From positions 1 through 5,468 of the forward strand of contig JAKSCN010000453.1 in NCBI GenBank assembly GCA_022360595.1: a DNA stretch of 5,468 bases. The letters are read 5' to 3'. This stretch comes from Chromatiales bacterium (lineage in GTDB: Bacteria > Pseudomonadota > Gammaproteobacteria > Chromatiales > Chromatiaceae). The position numbers were made by a program, and so were the translations under genes. Positions 1 through 5,468 of the stretch are shown one piece after another. The notes under the pieces were generated by a model. That model worked only from the letters and a program-made list of their open reading frames with translations, searched no databases and was not told where the DNA came from. How positions within the stretch are numbered: position 1 is the stretch's first letter; each line of letters opens with the position of its first letter.

Positions 1-734
1 CCGTTCTTCTCTTCACCCTTGTTAAAACGGCGAATATCTTTGATCCCCTCTTTACGCAAGCGCAGTATCAGCGCAACCGCCGCCTCCTTGCTCTCCAAAG
101 GTGGCACCATTACCCAATACCCTACTGTTTTTTCCAGGTCCTCTTCGCGCAAAACCGCTTCAATCCCCTGCCTGGTCAGTATCGACTGAAGTTTACTCAT
201 CTGGGCGTGATCTTCCTCCGGCCCAATAGAGCCGCAGAACTGCTGAGGCGGCGCTTGGGTTACCGGCTCTCTCTGAGCTTCCGTTTCTTCTGCGACTACC
301 GGCTGGGGGGCATGGATTACCGCCGCGTCCGCGATCAGCTCCTGGTTGGTCGTTAAGTCAAAATGTTTGGCTTCGGTATCGGCGATATTCTGCTGCAACA
401 GAAGACTATCGGAAGTTTCTACATGATCGGGAGCGGCCGGTGTAACAACCTCTTTGGTGGGCGGGGCAGCAGGTGCCGGGCTTTTTGGCTGGTCCACCTT
501 TGCAACTACAGCCGGTTCCGGCTGACTAGGAACCGGAGCGCTATCTGCCGTGGATGGCGAGTTCTGGGCTACCGGAAGCTCATCTCCTTTTTCCAGTTCC
601 GAAATCATACGCAGATTGCCCATCCCGGGAGTTGCTATAATCTCTTGTGACTGTCGGGCATTCTCTTTCTGGACCCCCCAAAGATAGACCCCCAGATTCA
701 CAACCACCAACAGTAGAAAGAACCACTTCAGCAC
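1..734 (-). CDS. SPOR-domain membrane protein, partial (C-terminus off the window edge)
   Basis: The frame opens at a GTG and stays open for 244 codons to the window edge, so the C-terminus is missing. Residues about 4-21 form one hydrophobic segment (WFFLLLVVVNLGVYLWGV) after a short N-terminus with Lys3, which fits a signal anchor with the rest in the periplasm. Residues about 55-160 are a low-complexity linker rich in Pro, Ala, Glu and Gln. From about residue 166 (FCGSIGP) through GYWVMVPPL to IKDIRRFNKGEEKN the protein resembles SPOR domains, a family known to bind denuded septal peptidoglycan. The last residues resemble the final part of such domains, so probably only a few tens of residues are lost. 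The GTG is the first possible start because an in-frame TGA lies just upstream, and GGAGG sits 7 nt before it. The gene overlaps the coaX end by 7 nt. A SPOR protein directly after coaX is also the arrangement in Pseudomonas. Its specific role is unknown. Confidence 0.85.
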   Translation of the reverse strand, partial: MLKWFFLLLVVVNLGVYLWGVQKENARQSQEIIATPGMGNLRMISELEKGDELPVAQNSPSTADSAPVPSQPEPAVVAKVDQPKSPAPAAPPTKEVVTPAAPDHVETSDSLLLQQNIADTEAKHFDLTTNQELIADAAVIHAPQPVVAEETEAQREPVTQAPPQQFCGSIGPEEDHAQMSKLQSILTRQGIEAVLREEDLEKTVGYWVMVPPLESKEAAVALILRLRKEGIKDIRRFNKGEEKN

Positions 735-1510
735 GCATCAACCTCCGTTGTCGCCAAGAGCTCCAGCCCCTGCATCACAAGATCGGGTTCCAATTGGTAA
801 GCGATTGTCAATTCATCTGCAATAACACGGGCGTCACTACCCGTGATCACTAACATCAGCTTTCGGTCATGCTCCTCTTGCCACTGTCGCATCACCTTTT
901 CAATCAGTGCAACAGAAGCATGCAGGCTAGCTGACAATACAGCCGATGATGTGTTATCGGCCAACAGACTACCTTTAGCCCGGTCAGTCACCTGAGGGAT
1001 TTTTGTGCGCATCTGCAGGCTATCCCGCATCAGTGTCAGCCCCGGCAGAATCAGGCCGCCGTGATGAACACCTTGCTGATCCAGTACATCGACAGTCAAC
1101 GCCGTTCCCGCATCCACGATGCAGACCGGCTCGGTGTAATTCTGATGTGCTGCAATCAAGGTCAGCCACCGATCGATACCTAACTGACTAGGCGTGATAT
1201 AACTGTTAGTCACCCCACACCCCTCGGCGGGAGAGACCAAAAACTCGGCTGCCATATCCCAGTGTTGATGAGCCCAGCGGTTAAGCGCCTCAGCGACACC
1301 TTCACCAGCCACATTGGAGACCAGAATGCGATCGGGTTTTTCCTCCGCCCCCCACTGTCGTGACAGCAAAGCTTGGAGATCCTCTCCAATATGGGCTGCA
1401 TCACAGACGGGTGAAGCTCCCTCTTCGGAGACAAATTTCCACTTGATACGGGTATTGCCGATATCGATCAGCATACTTCGAGCCGACTGGTAATGTACGC
1501 TATCGTTCAT
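728..1510 (-). CDS. coaX: Type III pantothenate kinase CoaX
   Basis: The product (260 aa) phosphorylates pantothenate with ATP, the first step of coenzyme A synthesis in the cytosol. It shows the type III kinase motifs of the ASKHA fold in order: the N-terminal phosphate loop DIGNTRIKW (16-24), GIDRW (111-115), DAGTALTVD (133-141), GGLILPG (151-157) and a TGSDA segment (223-227) where the family usually has TGG-x-A. Length matches the family. Enzymes of this type typically need a monovalent cation and escape CoA feedback inhibition; that is family knowledge. The ATG at 1510 starts 7 nt after the birA stop but has no clear Shine-Dalgarno sequence. Family members normally begin just before the DxGNT motif, so Met13 at 1474 is a serious alternative start. 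E. coli uses the unrelated CoaA kinase in the corresponding position after birA. Confidence 0.95.
   Translation of the reverse strand: MNDSVHYQSARSMLIDIGNTRIKWKFVSEEGASPVCDAAHIGEDLQALLSRQWGAEEKPDRILVSNVAGEGVAEALNRWAHQHWDMAAEFLVSPAEGCGVTNSYITPSQLGIDRWLTLIAAHQNYTEPVCIVDAGTALTVDVLDQQGVHHGGLILPGLTLMRDSLQMRTKIPQVTDRAKGSLLADNTSSAVLSASLHASVALIEKVMRQWQEEHDRKLMLVITGSDARVIADELTIAYQLEPDLVMQGLELLATTEVDAC
742..746 (-). promoter_or_regulatory. Ribosome binding site of the SPOR gene
   Basis: On the minus strand GGAGG is followed by a 7-nt spacer and then GTG at 734-732. The site lies within the last codons of coaX. It is the strongest Shine-Dalgarno match among the operon genes and decides in favour of the GTG start over the out-of-frame ATG at 738. 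Confidence 0.8.
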
Positions 1511-1517
1511 AGATCAA

Positions 1518-2501
1518 TTACACTGCCCGCAGAGAGACCTCGCCACCATGATACGCCTTTATCTCTGAACCTGTCTGTAATAACAGTGCGCCGGAAGCGT
1601 CGATACCCTTGTGAATACCGGTGATCTGCTTCTGCTCGCTCAATTTGATGACAACGGGCTGGTCATAGTAGATATCAAATCGTTTCCACTCCTGGCTCAC
1701 TTTCGTCAGTCCCTCTGCTTCAAAGCGCGACAACATCTTAATCAATTCACTAATCAGTAAACCACTCAGATGATTACGTGATATCTTTTGATCGCCAGCA
1801 ACGCGGGTCAAATCAATCCACGGTTGATCGATATCTTCAGCATCATCTGCAGCTAACAACGTATTGAGGCCGACACCGAGCACTACGCGACTAGGACCAC
1901 TCTGCTCACCAGCCACCTCCATGAGCAGGCCAGCCAGCTTACGTCCATCAACCAAGATATCATTCGGCCATTTTAGCCCTACACCTGTAATGCCCTGCGC
2001 TTCCAATGCCTTGGCAACAGCAACGCCTGCCGCAATACTGATACCACTAAGCGCAGCAATACCCACATTGTAGCGCCAGAGAATGGAGAGATAGATGTTA
2101 CTGCCAAAAGGGGAGACCCAAGCACGCCCCCGGCGGCCTCGCCCGGCAGTCTGTTGCTCCGCCAGACAGACATAACCGGAAGGAGCACCGGTCATGCCCA
2201 GCGCCATCAGATAACTGTTGGTTGAATCGATCTGCTGCTGTACTTCCAGCTGATCGATCCGTGCGCGGGCATCTTCACTGATACTCTCGAGAATTGCGGC
2301 CTCATCGAGTAATTCTAAAGGTTGACTGAGCCGATAACCGCGACCCCGAACACTAAACAGGGTAAGACTGTAATCACTTTTTAGCTGTTTTAAATGCTTC
2401 CATATCGCCGCACGGCTGACCCCCAGCGCGGCTGCCAGTTCTTCACCGGAATGGAACTTACCGTCCGCCAGTAGTTGAATAATGGTGTGACGCTTGTCCA
2501 T
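1518..2501 (-). CDS. birA: Bifunctional biotin-[acetyl-CoA-carboxylase] ligase / biotin operon repressor BirA
   Basis: BirA makes biotinyl-5'-AMP and transfers biotin to the carrier subunit of acetyl-CoA carboxylase. This is the long form with DNA-binding domain, so it may also repress biotin genes. From the ATG it is 327 aa (E. coli 321). Residues about 1-60 form a winged helix-turn-helix (GEELAAALGVSRAAIWKHL, then GRGYRL). The catalytic domain has STNSYL (93-98), the biotinyl-adenylate loop GRGRRGR (120-126), KWPNDI (177-182) with the family's active-site lysine, and KLAGLLME. The C-terminal domain ends with GGEVSLR, close to the E. coli ending. Two starts are possible: ATG at 2501, two bases after the M61 stop codon, or an in-frame GTG at 2519 that adds six residues and overlaps M61 by 16 nt. 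Neither has a good Shine-Dalgarno. I chose the ATG because it gives the usual N-terminal length. No BirA operator is evident in the window. Confidence 0.96.
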   Translation of the reverse strand: MDKRHTIIQLLADGKFHSGEELAAALGVSRAAIWKHLKQLKSDYSLTLFSVRGRGYRLSQPLELLDEAAILESISEDARARIDQLEVQQQIDSTNSYLMALGMTGAPSGYVCLAEQQTAGRGRRGRAWVSPFGSNIYLSILWRYNVGIAALSGISIAAGVAVAKALEAQGITGVGLKWPNDILVDGRKLAGLLMEVAGEQSGPSRVVLGVGLNTLLAADDAEDIDQPWIDLTRVAGDQKISRNHLSGLLISELIKMLSRFEAEGLTKVSQEWKRFDIYYDQPVVIKLSEQKQITGIHKGIDASGALLLQTGSEIKAYHGGEVSLRAV

Positions 2502-2503
2502 TG

Positions 2504-4312
2504 TCAGATTTTTAACCACTGCTTGCGGGCAGCAGCAATATCATCCGATACATCACCAACAAACCATAGGTCGCAAGTATTGGCCGCTGGGTACTGCGCA
2601 GTCACCTCTAGGGCCAGCAGTTCATCCCGGCGGAACAGGTGGGCAATCACCGGTTTGTCCGTTGGCATACCTTCGACAAGTTGCACAAAGCTATCGGGCG
2701 TAACACGCAGACCGCCGATCGCCATCACAACATCCCCCGCAGAAAAGCCGGCCTTCTGGGCAGCCCCACCATCCAGCACCATGGTCAGCTTTACATCTTT
2801 ACCATCGGCCATATGCTGAACACCAAGTGTTGGCTTGAGCGGTTTACTACCGTCGGCAACCGACTTTCTAACACCGCCTTTATCATCAGCGGAGGCCGCT
2901 TGCCGTATAGCCATCCCAACACCAACAGACGCCAACAGCGGCTGCAGTGGCAGATCATCGGTACCACGAATTGCCAGATCAAAAAACGCTGATAAATCGA
3001 TGCCGGTCTCATCAATGGCAATACGCTCAACATCACCTTCTTCAACACCGACACCCTGGGAACCAAACTCTCTCCATAGACGGCGCATCACATCATCCAG
3101 GGATTTATCACCACCGCTCTGTTGCCTGATGGTCAAGTCGAGACTTAAAGCGATAAGCGCTCCCTTGGCGTAGTAGCTGACAATGGCGTTGGGTGCATTC
3201 TCTGCCTGCTTGTAGAATTTGGTCCAAGCGTCAAAACTGGAATCACCGATACTCTGTTTAAAGCGTCCGGGTATGCGCAGTACCCGGGTAATTAGCTGAG
3301 CTAACAGTTCCAGGTAGCTCTCCCCACTAATACAGCCACTGCGCGCCAGGGTAAGATCATCATAATATGAAGTGATGCCTTCAAAAGCCCATAGGAGCTG
3401 ACTGTGTGCCTCCACACTCAGATCCGAATCTTGGAAGACCTTCGGTGTGATTCGCTTTACATTCCAAAGATGGAAATACTCATGGCTGCACAGTCCCAAA
3501 AACTGGCGATAACCATTAGTCACCTCTTTATCACTGACTCTAGGCAGGTCGCTACGCTTGCAGATCAGTGACGTTGAGCTTCGGTGTTCTAGCCCACCAT
3601 AGCCGTCACCGACCGCCATGACTTGAAACAGGTAACGAGGCATGGAAGGCAACTCACCAAACAGGTTGATCTCGGTTTGGCAGATCCGTTTAAGATCGCG
3701 CAATAATCGATCATAATCGCAATCGTGCTTGCCGGTTATCGCTATCTCATGGCGTGTGCCTTCAACATCGAAATCGGCATACGCAAATGTCCCCATCTCC
3801 ACGGGATGATCAATCAGTTCCGCATAGTTATCTGCACGGTAAACGCCAAATTCAAGATGATCAGCCCCATCACCTTTCAAAGTAGTGGCCAATCGCCAAA
3901 GCTTGTATTGATCTCCTGGGGGAGGAGAGATCTCCACTCTGCACGGCTGATCCTCTTGCCCAACCACGCGCAAGAAAAGACAGGTACCATTAAAGTAACC
4001 GTGCGTAGTATCCAAGTGGGCGCCCCGAACCGAGAGATCCCAAGCATAAACATCGTAGCTAACCACAAGCGGCTGATTGCTGGGCGCGCAACGCCATGTC
4101 TGTTTGTCCAGCTTGGTTAACGTGACGGATTCCTCTCCGGCAGATGCGGAAATAGTGATTATGTGGCGAGCAAAATCACGAATCATGTAACTGCCGGGAA
4201 TCCATGCAGGCAGTGTCAGCAGTTGACCATCAGGAGCCGGCTGAGGAATTTCCAGAGTTACGGTAAAGAGATGCGCCTCGGGGTGCGAGGGGATAACGCT
4301 ATAACTAAGCAT
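2504..4312 (-). CDS. M61-family metallopeptidase with C-terminal PDZ domain (glycyl aminopeptidase-like)
   Basis: The 602-aa product fits the MEROPS M61 family of zinc peptidases, whose known member from Sphingomonas is a glycyl aminopeptidase. The N-terminal beta domain (about 1-170) contains the typical LPAWIPGSYMIRDFARH (34-50). The catalytic part has GYGGLEHR (237-244) and the zinc motif HEYFHLW (277-283), with Glu278 as the expected general base. FEGITSYYDD follows, with Glu311 the probable third zinc ligand by analogy. Residues about 496-571 form a PDZ domain (GGAAQKAGFSAGDVVMAIGG core). There is no N-terminal hydrophobic segment, so I infer a cytosolic enzyme, although many relatives are exported. 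The true substrate cannot be told from the sequence. The start is supported by AAGGAG just upstream and by the 8-nt overlap with the preceding TerB gene. The stop is TGA, two bases before the birA ATG. Confidence 0.93.
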   Translation of the reverse strand: MLSYSVIPSHPEAHLFTVTLEIPQPAPDGQLLTLPAWIPGSYMIRDFARHIITISASAGEESVTLTKLDKQTWRCAPSNQPLVVSYDVYAWDLSVRGAHLDTTHGYFNGTCLFLRVVGQEDQPCRVEISPPPGDQYKLWRLATTLKGDGADHLEFGVYRADNYAELIDHPVEMGTFAYADFDVEGTRHEIAITGKHDCDYDRLLRDLKRICQTEINLFGELPSMPRYLFQVMAVGDGYGGLEHRSSTSLICKRSDLPRVSDKEVTNGYRQFLGLCSHEYFHLWNVKRITPKVFQDSDLSVEAHSQLLWAFEGITSYYDDLTLARSGCISGESYLELLAQLITRVLRIPGRFKQSIGDSSFDAWTKFYKQAENAPNAIVSYYAKGALIALSLDLTIRQQSGGDKSLDDVMRRLWREFGSQGVGVEEGDVERIAIDETGIDLSAFFDLAIRGTDDLPLQPLLASVGVGMAIRQAASADDKGGVRKSVADGSKPLKPTLGVQHMADGKDVKLTMVLDGGAAQKAGFSAGDVVMAIGGLRVTPDSFVQLVEGMPTDKPVIAHLFRRDELLALEVTAQYPAANTCDLWFVGDVSDDIAAARKQWLKI

Positions 4313-4787
4313 TCTGCTCCTTAACGGCCTTTTCGGCCTTTAACTTGGCGGAAATGTAACCTTTATGGGAGACGTGCAGCAGATCCGCCAATTTTCGGAT
4401 CAGATACTCTTCGTATTTATCTACTCGTCCATCGGCGAACGCGACTTCCCACAGAAGTTCCAAGACATGGACTTTTTCAGCAGGCGTAAGATTGGTATCC
4501 AGCAGACGACTAAACTGATCCAGCGAAATCGAGTCATCGACATGACTTCTTGCCTGAGTAATAAGCTGCTCCACTTCACTACTGCTCAATTGATAGTAGC
4601 GCACGAGAATCTCGCGCAGCTTATCCATTTCGGTCACTGAGAACTCATAATCTGAATTGGCGGTCTCGACCAGTAGAGCAGCGGTTGCCAGGCGGATCTC
4701 GTGCTCTGGGACTACCCCTTTTTCCCTAGCACCCGTCCCCCGTGAATCTTGCAGTTCTCGTAAAAAACGCTTTATCGCTGGAATCAT
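4305..4787 (-). CDS. TerB-family (tellurite resistance protein B-like) cytosolic protein
   Basis: From the ATG the product is 160 aa, soluble and largely helical. It shows the internal two-fold pattern of the TerB-like fold: residues about 35-78 (AALLVETANSDYEFSVTEMD onward) and 109-149 (LELLWEVAFADGRVDKYEEY onward), each with an E/A-x-x-D-x-x-x-x-x-E acidic signature. In better studied TerB proteins such acidic residues bind metal ions; here that is inference. The family name comes from tellurite resistance plasmids, but a lone chromosomal member need not confer resistance. No other ter genes are present. An in-frame TTG at 4826 would extend the protein by 13 residues, but it has no Shine-Dalgarno, and the ATG start gives the more usual N-terminus (MIPAIKRFL). 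The ATG also lacks a clear Shine-Dalgarno, so the start is uncertain. This is the first gene of the operon and overlaps the M61 gene by 8 nt. Confidence 0.85.
   Translation of the reverse strand: MIPAIKRFLRELQDSRGTGAREKGVVPEHEIRLATAALLVETANSDYEFSVTEMDKLREILVRYYQLSSSEVEQLITQARSHVDDSISLDQFSRLLDTNLTPAEKVHVLELLWEVAFADGRVDKYEEYLIRKLADLLHVSHKGYISAKLKAEKAVKEQNA
4317..4322 (-). promoter_or_regulatory. Ribosome binding site of the M61 peptidase gene
   Basis: AAGGAG lies 4 nt before the ATG at 4312, inside the last codons of the TerB gene. Together with the overlapping ATG and TAG codons it suggests that translation of the peptidase is coupled to that of TerB. Confidence 0.65.
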
Positions 4788-4849
4788 GGTTAGTTCAACA
4801 TTGCTCGCTTGCCCATACTCTAGCAAAGCTGTCAGAACAAATAAAAGTA

Positions 4850-4867
4850 GATAGTTTATCGATAGTT
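4850..4867. repeat. Direct repeat GATAGTT, 11-bp period
   Basis: GATAGTT occurs at 4850-4856 and again at 4861-4867, that is AACTATC twice on the minus strand with an 11-bp period, about one helical turn. It lies between the inverted repeat and the TerB gene. The spacing is what a tandem protein-binding site would show, but the repeat is short and AT-rich and may be chance. Confidence 0.3.
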
Positions 4868-4870
4868 AGA

Positions 4871-4906
4871 CCGGGAAAGAGCTCTCCGGTTTTCTATATT
4901 TCCCGG
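4871..4906. repeat. Inverted repeat (8-bp perfect arms, 20-nt loop) in the operon leader
   Basis: CCGGGAAA at 4871-4878 is the exact reverse complement of TTTCCCGG at 4899-4906. The loop contains a further CCGG (4886-4889) and the palindrome AGAGCTCT (4878-4885), so shorter alternative pairings (CCGG with either arm) compete with the long stem. No T-tract follows on either strand, so it is not a classical terminator. It could be an operator or an RNA hairpin in the leader; function is unknown. Confidence 0.5.
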
Positions 4907-4977
4907 AAGCAGCAGGCTTGCACGTATTTAAAATAGTTGGCGGTAGGAGGCCCCTCATCAATTTGCGTTATTCTCCC

Positions 4978-5016
4978 CAAAGAAAAAGCCCCTGCTCGAG
5001 ACGAACAGGGGCTTTT
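4978..5016 (-). terminator. Rho-independent terminator of the rRNA operon
   Basis: On the minus strand AAAAGCCCCTG (5016-5006) pairs perfectly with CAGGGGCTTTT (4994-4984). The stem continues inward through a T-G wobble and three more pairs to a TCT triloop (5001-4999), giving about 15 pairs. The T-rich run TTTTTCTTT follows directly. It lies about 10 nt after the 5S rRNA 3' end and should end the rRNA transcript. Confidence 0.92.
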
Positions 5017-5025
5017 GGCGTTAAA

Positions 5026-5143
5026 GCCTGGCGATGACCTACTTTCACATGGGGAGGCCCCACACTATCATCGGCGATGTTTCGTTTCACTTCTGAGTTC
5101 GGGATGGGATCAGGTGGTTCCAAAACTCTATGGCCGCCAGGCA
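5026..5143 (-). rRNA. rrf: 5S ribosomal RNA
   Basis: The minus strand begins TGCCTGGCGGCC and ends CGCCAGGC. The ends pair to form the terminal helix (GCCTGGCG with CGCCAGGC). The interior contains the conserved stretch CCCGAACTCAGAAGTGAAAC and the GTGTGGGG/CCCCATG arms seen in gammaproteobacterial 5S RNA. The length of about 118 nt is normal. Ends were placed by comparison with remembered E. coli 5S and may shift by one or two bases. It is part of the large ribosomal subunit and is co-transcribed with the 23S gene upstream. Confidence 0.96.
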
Positions 5144-5287
5144 AACTGGTGTGCAAGTCGTTTTACGCGCCTTGCAAGCGTTCGGTTAGATTGTACCTAG
5201 TCACGTAGGTATCCACGTTTGGGTGTTGCGTTTGTTTGATGAGTCTTTGTCCATCAACGCCACCAGGCCAAAGCCTTTGGGTGTTAT
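5144..5287 (-). other. 23S-5S internal transcribed spacer
   Basis: About 144 nt separate the two rRNAs. No tRNA is visible. The spacer contains several small inverted repeats: CCAAAG/CTTTGG at 5268-5280 (1-nt loop), TACCTA/TAGGTA at 5194-5211 (6-nt loop) and TGCAAG/CTTGCA at 5152-5176 (13-nt loop). These probably fold in the precursor RNA and may guide processing; that role is inferred. Confidence 0.75.

Positions 5288-5468
<181 letters not shown>

Larger units (their letters stand above)
4788..4977. other. Intergenic region and likely 5' leader of the TerB-M61-birA-coaX-SPOR operon
   Basis: About 190 bases separate the rRNA terminator from the TerB ATG. Because the terminator looks strong, the operon promoter is expected here. 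I find no convincing sigma-70 promoter pair on the minus strand. The best -10-like hexamer is TATAGA near 4898-4893, without a good -35. The stretch holds an inverted repeat and a direct repeat listed separately. No supported gene occurs in it apart from the optional TTG extension of TerB. Confidence 0.5.

Noticed and set aside
363..853. Two plus-strand open frames over the SPOR and coaX genes
   Set aside because: The opposite strand encodes a membrane anchor, linker and SPOR domain with a good ribosome site, and the coaX C-terminus; the plus-strand translations look like nothing known.
2475..2992. Several overlapping plus-strand open frames opposite the birA start and M61 3' end
   Set aside because: They are antisense shadows of the PDZ-domain and birA coding sequence, overlap one another in different frames and show no family features.
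3267..3287. Perfect 7-bp inverted repeat CCGGGTA / TACCCGG with a 7-nt loop inside the M61 gene
   Set aside because: It falls in the middle of intact coding sequence, has no T-tract, and is plausible by chance from the codons used.
3725..4120. Plus-strand open frame of 131 codons opposite the M61 gene
   Set aside because: It lies wholly antisense to a well supported coding region, has no recognisable domain and reads like the complement of conserved M61 codons.
4305..4787. Tellurite resistance island suggested by the TerB family name
   Set aside because: No terA, terC, terD, terE or terZ genes are nearby and the gene sits in a housekeeping operon; a family-level name does not support a resistance cluster.
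4937..5200. Open frames on both strands across the 5S gene and terminator
   Set aside because: The DNA is a clear 5S rRNA gene with an intrinsic terminator, so these frames are not coding.
4977..5287. Possible tRNA gene between or after the rRNA genes
   Set aside because: No cloverleaf with T-arm GGTTCRA-type sequence and matching acceptor stem is found on either strand in the spacer or after the 5S gene.

Overview
The window looks like a chromosomal segment of a free-living or symbiotic gammaproteobacterium. All recognisable genes lie on the minus strand, so the biology reads from high to low coordinates. It begins with the 3' end of a 23S rRNA gene, then a spacer, a complete 5S rRNA gene and a strong intrinsic terminator. 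After a short non-coding gap comes a tightly packed five-gene operon: a TerB-family protein, an M61-family metalloprotease with a PDZ domain, the biotin ligase/repressor BirA, the type III pantothenate kinase CoaX, and a membrane-anchored SPOR-domain protein that runs off the low-coordinate edge.

The organism call rests on gene order and protein character. The order rRNA operon, birA, pantothenate kinase is shared with Pseudomonas and, in modified form, with Escherichia coli, where murB and coaA sit in this neighbourhood. The coaX version followed by a SPOR protein is the Pseudomonas-like arrangement. The TerB and M61 genes between the 5S gene and birA are the local difference. A Chromatiales-like or related sulfur-oxidising lineage is possible, but the sequence alone does not settle this.

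Within the operon neighbouring genes overlap or are separated by only a few bases: 8 nt overlap between TerB and M61, 2 nt gap between M61 and birA, 7 nt gap between birA and coaX, and 7 nt overlap between coaX and the SPOR gene. One transcript with translational coupling is therefore likely. BirA (protein biotinylation, possible biotin operon repression) and CoaX (first step of CoA synthesis) are cofactor genes. The SPOR protein is probably a cell-envelope or septal peptidoglycan-binding protein. The roles of TerB and of the apparently cytosolic M61 protease are not known from the sequence.

I see no mobile element, CRISPR array, phage gene or tRNA. The region is mostly ordinary housekeeping DNA. 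The least explained parts are the TerB-M61 pair and the inverted and direct repeats in the untranslated region ahead of it.
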